Shown piece after piece: positions 7,286 through 11,483 of a DNA stretch of 11,483 bases. Both the position numbers and the translations under genes were made by a program. Within the stretch, counting starts at the first letter, position 1, and every line of letters starts with the position of its first letter. The DNA is taken from the NCBI GenBank assembly GCA_002309835.1, contig DBYL01000001.1, positions 15,015-26,497 of the forward strand, given 5' to 3'. Below the pieces are notes generated by a model. The model had not been told where the DNA came from and searched no databases. It saw only the letters and a list, made by a program, of their open reading frames with translations. This DNA is from Bacteroidales bacterium UBA1187 (GTDB lineage Bacteria > Bacteroidota > Bacteroidia > Bacteroidales > Paludibacteraceae).

Positions 7286-10200
7286 AGCGTCGTGTGGATT
7301 TTTCAAATAGTTTCCAGTAAGCAATAGGCAGAATAGTGACTACCATCGGCATCGTGATGATAGCGCCGAAACAGATGACCACGCCCATAGGCATCCATAA
7401 ATCCGTGGCTGCCAAAATCATCGGTACAACTCCTAACGCTGTGGTGGCGGTCGTAAGGAAGATAGGTCGCATGCGCCTTAGGCCGGCAAGGTAGGCCGCT
7501 TCACGTGACGTGATATGCTCGGTATTAACCAGAAAATCAGCGTACTCATACATAATGATGGCATTGCGCACAATGATGCCGATAAGCGAGATGATACCGA
7601 GGATAGCGGTGATGGAGAAGTCCTGACGGAATAGCCACAAACCGAACGCTGCTCCGAACAGACACAGCAGACTGGAACTGAGCGAGAGGAAGGCAATGCT
7701 GAGTTTCTTGAAGTGATAGATCAGCAGCACAAGCAACACAAGCATCGCGGCCAGCACAGAGAGTATCAGACCGGGCATAGTCTCCAGCGAATTCTCCAGC
7801 GCACCGCCGTAGGTGATACGCACGCCGTCGGGAAGCCTTTTCTCCAAGTCACGCACATAGCGCATAATAGGCTTCATCGCACCGATAGCAGCAATCTTTC
7901 CACGCGTATCGGCTGACACGGTGATAGTGCGGATACTATTGCGGCGTTTGATCTGGGCATGATGGAAGTCCGGTTCTATTTCCGCCACCTGACGCAAGGG
8001 CACCCATATACCCGGCAGCGCGGTAGGAATCATCACATTAGCAATGTCTGAGTAGTTGAGTGAATCGGCTCCCATGGTGTAGAGCATGACGGGAGTCTTG
8101 TAGCCGTCCTGCCAGATAGCGGTCATTCTCCGTCCGCGCAGCAAACCGTTCAGATAGAGCGACAGTGTCGTCTGCGTCACGCCCAATCGGCTGGCTTCGT
8201 CGTCCTTCAGACGCAGACGGATAGTCTGCACCGTCTCGTCATAGTCCGAGTGGATCCAAGCCAAGTCAGGAAGGTCCGCCATGAACGCCTTAAGCGAATC
8301 AGCAACCAGTTCCATTTGTCCAAGATCGGAGCCCTGTACGTTGATCTCTATAGGGTTGGCCACCGCCTGATAGTCCAGTTGTTTGAAGCGGCAGTAAGCG
8401 TTGGGGAAAGCGTTCTCGTAGAGCGGCTGATAGTGCTCCACTAACGCTACCGTAGCATCTGCTGACACGGTATTGACGATGAACTGCGCATAGTTCTCAC
8501 CGCCTATCTGCGGCGCATAAGTGGCATGGAATCGCGGACTGGCCATACCCACGAACGCCGTCACGCTCTTCACGCGCTCATCGGCGTTGAGTACGCTACC
8601 GAGGCTGTCCACGATAGCCTGCGTCTGCTCCAGCGATGCGCCTTCCGTCAGGTGAATCTCCACGGCAAAACAATCGCGGTTAGCTTTGGGCATCAGTTGG
8701 ATATTCAGATGGATAAGAATAAACGCACCTACCACTACCGAGCCCAGTCCGACGCCCATCGTCAGCCACGGATGGCGGAAACAGAGATCAAGCAATTTCT
8801 GATAGCCGTTCTGCAGGGCCGTGAAGAACGCGTTCTGCACGCGCTCCACCCTCGTTGGTTTAGCATCCGCCGGCTTGGGTTTGATGAACGAACTCGCCAT
8901 ATACGGGATGATCCACACCGCGTACAATATACTGCAAGTCAGCGCGATGAAGATCGCCCATGGGAAGAGCTTGATAAAGTCTGCCAGCGGACCGGTCATT
9001 AGGCCGAGCATAGGGAAGAACATACCCGAGATCGATGTCGTCGCTATCAGCATAGGCACGAACAGGTCGCGTGTCGATACCGCCGCAGCGTACCAGCGCG
9101 AATGACCTTTCTCCAGCAGTTCACTATAGCCGTCAATAACAATCACACTGTCATCCACCACCATACCTAACACCACTATCAGTGCGGCTAAGGTCACCGT
9201 GTTCAGTTCGACGCCGGCCAGGTACATGATACCCAAGGTGATAGCGATACAAATAGGCAGACCGGTGGAGCTGACCAGCGCGGTGCGCATCGGGAAGAGC
9301 ACGAGCATTACGGCTATCACGATCAACACGGAGATGACCAGGTCTTTCAAGAACGAGCGTACGCTATCGTCCACCACGCGGGGTTGATCGGTGATCTTAT
9401 GCATTCGCACATCGGGCGGCAGCGTAGCGGACATATGCGCTAACACCTCATCAACCTTCTCTCCGAAAGCGACGATGTTATTACCCGGCTGCATCTCCAG
9501 ATTAAGCAGCAAACAGTCGCCTACCCCTCTCTCTGCGAAACGCTGAATGTATTTCTTCGGTTCGGCAAAGCGCCGCTCAATAGTGGCTATGTCCTTCAGG
9601 CGGATAGTCTGTCCGGTAACCGGATCGGAGAGGATGATCTGCTCGCCCAACTCGTACTCCGTCTTGAACGGCACATCCACATGGATGAGTGCCGCACCCA
9701 TATCGTTGGCTATCTCGCCGGTCATAGTACGAAAACCCTGCGTGGCAAGGCGTGTCAGAATCAAGTTCTGATTGATGGAGTAGCGGGTGATACGCTCCAC
9801 ATCCAGCGTCACGGCTATCTCCTCGTGCTGCTGGCCAAGCAGTTTGATGCTACCCATCTCGCCTATCTCACGCAGACGGTCACTCACCATGTTGGCATAA
9901 TCTTCCAGTTCGCGTGGCGTACGCTCATTACTCTCCAAGGCCAGCAGTATACTGCTGGTGTTGCCGAAATCGTCAATCACCGCCACAGCCAACAGACCCG
10001 AAGGCAGTTGCATCTGCTTCATCAGACTCAGTCCGCCGCGGATCTTACTCCACGCCTCGTTGGCGTTCATCACCTTCGGCGTGAGTGCGGCAAACACGTA
10101 GCACATACCGTCCTGACTGAGACTGTAGGTCTTGCGCTTGTCTATCTCGGGGAAAGTAAATAAGTACTGCTCAATCGGTTTGGCTACCTGTTCCTCCACC

Positions 10201-10382
10201 TCTTGGGCGGTTGCACCCGGATAAACACCCACTACCAGACCCAAACGGATGGTCACCTGCGGGAACTCGTCCTTGTTCATCCTGCCCAAGGAAAAGATAC
10301 CAAACACTACCAGCACCGCCACCACCGCGTAGATGATGCCATGGTGCCGCATAGCGGATTCTATATGATTGCTCTGACTCAT
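7272..10382 (-). CDS. RND efflux pump, inner-membrane permease (AcrB/AcrD/AcrF family)
   Basis: At 1036 residues this is the normal length for the hydrophobe/amphiphile exporter family: a proton-driven trimer that moves drugs, bile salts or other amphiphiles from the periplasm or inner leaflet to the TolC channel. Seen: TM1 at about 15-33 then DEFPQV (38-43), the VYPGATAQEVEEQVAKPIE motif (53-71), a first periplasmic half to about 340, a cluster of helices to about 500, a second helix and periplasmic half (540-865), and final helices to 1025. TM4 carries GMVVDDSVIVID (406-417), whose D410 and D411 match the AcrB proton-relay aspartates 407/408. In TM10, GIIVRNAIIMYEYA has Arg939 where AcrB has Lys940. 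The pump lies 32 nt behind its adaptor gene and overlaps the channel gene by 14 nt. Substrate cannot be read from sequence. Confidence 0.96.
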   Translation of the reverse strand: MSQSNHIESAMRHHGIIYAVVAVLVVFGIFSLGRMNKDEFPQVTIRLGLVVGVYPGATAQEVEEQVAKPIEQYLFTFPEIDKRKTYSLSQDGMCYVFAALTPKVMNANEAWSKIRGGLSLMKQMQLPSGLLAVAVIDDFGNTSSILLALESNERTPRELEDYANMVSDRLREIGEMGSIKLLGQQHEEIAVTLDVERITRYSINQNLILTRLATQGFRTMTGEIANDMGAALIHVDVPFKTEYELGEQIILSDPVTGQTIRLKDIATIERRFAEPKKYIQRFAERGVGDCLLLNLEMQPGNNIVAFGEKVDEVLAHMSATLPPDVRMHKITDQPRVVDDSVRSFLKDLVISVLIVIAVMLVLFPMRTALVSSTGLPICIAITLGIMYLAGVELNTVTLAALIVVLGMVVDDSVIVIDGYSELLEKGHSRWYAAAVSTRDLFVPMLIATTSISGMFFPMLGLMTGPLADFIKLFPWAIFIALTCSILYAVWIIPYMASSFIKPKPADAKPTRVERVQNAFFTALQNGYQKLLDLCFRHPWLTMGVGLGSVVVGAFILIHLNIQLMPKANRDCFAVEIHLTEGASLEQTQAIVDSLGSVLNADERVKSVTAFVGMASPRFHATYAPQIGGENYAQFIVNTVSADATVALVEHYQPLYENAFPNAYCRFKQLDYQAVANPIEINVQGSDLGQMELVADSLKAFMADLPDLAWIHSDYDETVQTIRLRLKDDEASRLGVTQTTLSLYLNGLLRGRRMTAIWQDGYKTPVMLYTMGADSLNYSDIANVMIPTALPGIWVPLRQVAEIEPDFHHAQIKRRNSIRTITVSADTRGKIAAIGAMKPIMRYVRDLEKRLPDGVRITYGGALENSLETMPGLILSVLAAMLVLLVLLIYHFKKLSIAFLSLSSSLLCLFGAAFGLWLFRQDFSITAILGIISLIGIIVRNAIIMYEYADFLVNTEHITSREAAYLAGLRRMRPIFLTTATTALGVVPMILAATDLWMPMGVVICFGAIITMPMVVTILPIAYWKLFEKSTRRYEHQ

Positions 10383-10386
10383 AAAA

Positions 10387-10414
10387 TTTCAAATCTCAAA
10401 TTTCAAATCTCAAA
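10387..10414. repeat. Four perfect-phase tandem 7-bp repeats filling the adaptor-pump spacer
   Basis: On the plus strand the units are TTTCAAA, TCTCAAA, TTTCAAA and TCTCAAA, which can also be read as two identical 14-bp units (10387-10400, 10401-10414). The array abuts the adaptor stop codon (10415-10417) and leaves only four A bases before the start codon of the pump gene (10380-10382). On the coding (minus) strand it forms an A/T-rich leader directly upstream of the ATG, which is the usual place for unstructured leader sequence in Bacteroidota that lack a Shine-Dalgarno sequence. Confidence 0.9.
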
Positions 10415-11437
10415 TCAGAATTCCACTTTCGCTCCCTTGTACATCTTTTGGTAGCCTTTACTGATGACCGTGTCGCCCAATGTCACACCTTCGGTGATTA
10501 GTACACCGTTCTCAACGAAGGCCCCGATCTTCACCATCTGTCTCTCGGCGTACCCGTTGCGCAACAGCCACACGCTGTGACCGCGCTGTTGGGTCTGAAT
10601 ACATCCGGCAGAGATGATATAGCCATTCCGCTCATGTTGGGTGATAATAGCACGGCACACCATACCGGGCAGCAGGTCTTGGGCGGCCTCCGGGTCGGTG
10701 ATCTCTGCTTTCACCATATAAGTATGGGCAATGTGTGTGGACGTCAGCGCTTTTTCAAAGATACGCGCCTCATATTCCTTATCCAGTGCCGGCAAAAGGA
10801 CACGTAAACGCTGACCTGCAGCCAGATGTCCTATCTCGCTCTCAGGAACGGTAAACTCAACGTTATACGCCCCCATATCCATCAGTTGACCGATGGGCTG
10901 TGAGATGCTTACGTGTTGACCTATACTGATATCACGCATACTGACAATGCCGTCACAGGCGGCACGCAACGCACAGTCCTCATAGCGCTTACGGGCGGAG
11001 ATAGCCATCGAACGGGCTTTCTCAAGATTAGTCTCCATTTCCACCCATTTGACATCACTGATGCCACCCTGCTGATGCAGCGGTTTGAGACGACGATAAC
11101 CGTCCTTCGCCTGTGCATACATAGCATCAGCACTCTCCATCAGCGCTTTCGCCTGCGTGCTGTCCACCGTCGCAATCAACTGACCGCTGCGAACACGATC
11201 GCCGCTCTTCACAAAAATGCCCGTGATCTGTCCGCCCCAGGGGAACACAAGTGATATATCCGTCGTCGGACGAATCTCACCCACGTAGGTGTCTTCCACC
11301 AAACGGCTGCTCTCGCCCACTACCTCGATCTCTACCGGCAGAGGCTTGTCTGTTAAATAACTGTACTTCGATTTCTTGTTGCATCCTACCAGCAGTAACG
11401 CTGATATTGCCAAAAGACTAAAGATTGTTCGTTTCAT
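10415..11437 (-). CDS. RND efflux periplasmic adaptor (membrane fusion) lipoprotein
   Basis: The 340-residue HlyD/AcrA-type adaptor bridges the RND pump and the TolC channel. Seen: a lipoprotein signal peptide with lipobox LVGC and lipidated Cys19; a first half-lipoyl segment WGGQITGIFVKSGDRVRSGQ (67-86); a short helical hairpin at about 95-155 (KALMESADAMYAQAKDGY, then METNLEKARSMAISARKRYE); and the second half-lipoyl segment LRAACDGIVSMRDISIGQHV (157-176). These are followed by the beta-barrel (about 190-265, with LPGMVCRAII at 256-265) and a membrane-proximal domain ending GYQKMYKGAKVEF. It is first of the complete genes in the operon and precedes the pump by 32 nt. No Shine-Dalgarno sequence is visible; the leader is A/T-rich. 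It is somewhat short, as is common when the hairpin is of minimal length, and appears intact. Confidence 0.94.
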   Translation of the reverse strand: MKRTIFSLLAISALLLVGCNKKSKYSYLTDKPLPVEIEVVGESSRLVEDTYVGEIRPTTDISLVFPWGGQITGIFVKSGDRVRSGQLIATVDSTQAKALMESADAMYAQAKDGYRRLKPLHQQGGISDVKWVEMETNLEKARSMAISARKRYEDCALRAACDGIVSMRDISIGQHVSISQPIGQLMDMGAYNVEFTVPESEIGHLAAGQRLRVLLPALDKEYEARIFEKALTSTHIAHTYMVKAEITDPEAAQDLLPGMVCRAIITQHERNGYIISAGCIQTQQRGHSVWLLRNGYAERQMVKIGAFVENGVLITEGVTLGDTVISKGYQKMYKGAKVEF

Positions 11438-11446
11438 ATCTATGTA

Positions 11447-11483
11447 TTATTCTTTCAATTGTTGTGTCGCAGTCGCACGTTGA
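11447..11483 (-). CDS. Possible 3' end of an upstream operon gene (partial)
   Basis: On the minus strand one frame reads QRATATQQLKE and then TAA (11447-11449), ending 9 nt before the adaptor start, a spacing in line with the rest of the operon. Eleven codons are too few to identify a product. Of the other two minus frames, one is open and one stops earlier, so this is only the likeliest reading. A regulator or another envelope gene would be plausible here, but that is a guess from context. Confidence 0.35.
   Translation of the reverse strand, partial: QRATATQQLKE

Noticed and set aside
7286..7324. Upstream start for the TolC-like protein giving 467 residues
   Set aside because: It would put 13 polar residues before a well-formed signal peptide; the start at 7285 places the basic residues and hydrophobic core at the true N-terminus.
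9681..10163. 160-codon plus-strand frame, and similar frames at 8526-9002 and 6827-7327
   Set aside because: All are antisense to the RND pump or TolC-like gene, rich in His/Gln/Arg as expected from reversed codons, and show no signal, motif or start-site context of their own.
1..11483. Mobile elements, phage genes, CRISPR array, tRNA or rRNA genes, defence system
   Set aside because: I saw no transposase or integrase motifs, terminal inverted repeats, regularly spaced repeats or RNA-gene-like sequence; nearly all bases are explained by ordinary envelope and metabolic genes.

Overview
The window looks like chromosomal DNA of a member of the Bacteroidales (phylum Bacteroidota). This rests on the glycogen/alpha-glucan phosphorylase subtype at the left edge, on a secreted protein with a tail style common in that order, on a tripartite efflux operon of the order adaptor - RND - TolC, and on start codons preceded by A/T-rich leaders instead of clear Shine-Dalgarno sequences. 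I cannot name the genus. No rRNA, tRNA, CRISPR array, insertion sequence or phage gene is visible, and coding density is very high.

Left part (1-2841, plus strand): the last 273 codons of an alpha-glucan phosphorylase, including its cofactor-lysine region, followed by a strong intrinsic terminator (849-882). Next comes a 642-residue exported protein of unknown function, with two successive N-terminal hydrophobic segments, a beta-rich body and a Bacteroidales-style C-terminus. It stands alone between the terminator and a convergent operon.

Right part (11483 down to 2875, minus strand): six complete genes packed as one apparent operon, with spacings from -14 to +32 nt. In transcription order they are an RND periplasmic adaptor lipoprotein, an RND inner-membrane pump, a TolC-like outer-membrane channel, the endolytic murein transglycosylase MltG, a small six-helix membrane protein resembling DUF2238/YjdF, and the sodium/glutamate symporter GltS. 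The tail of a possible seventh, upstream gene lies at the right edge, so the promoter and any regulator are outside the window.

The first three genes supply a complete drug/solute efflux complex spanning both membranes. MltG cuts nascent glycan strands in the periplasm, GltS imports glutamate, and the YjdF-like protein has no known role. Whether the last three are functionally tied to the pump or only co-transcribed cannot be told from sequence. I see no clear novel system. The most unusual points are the N-terminus of the orphan exported protein, a perfect four-copy 7-bp repeat filling the adaptor-pump spacer, and the mixed make-up of the operon.
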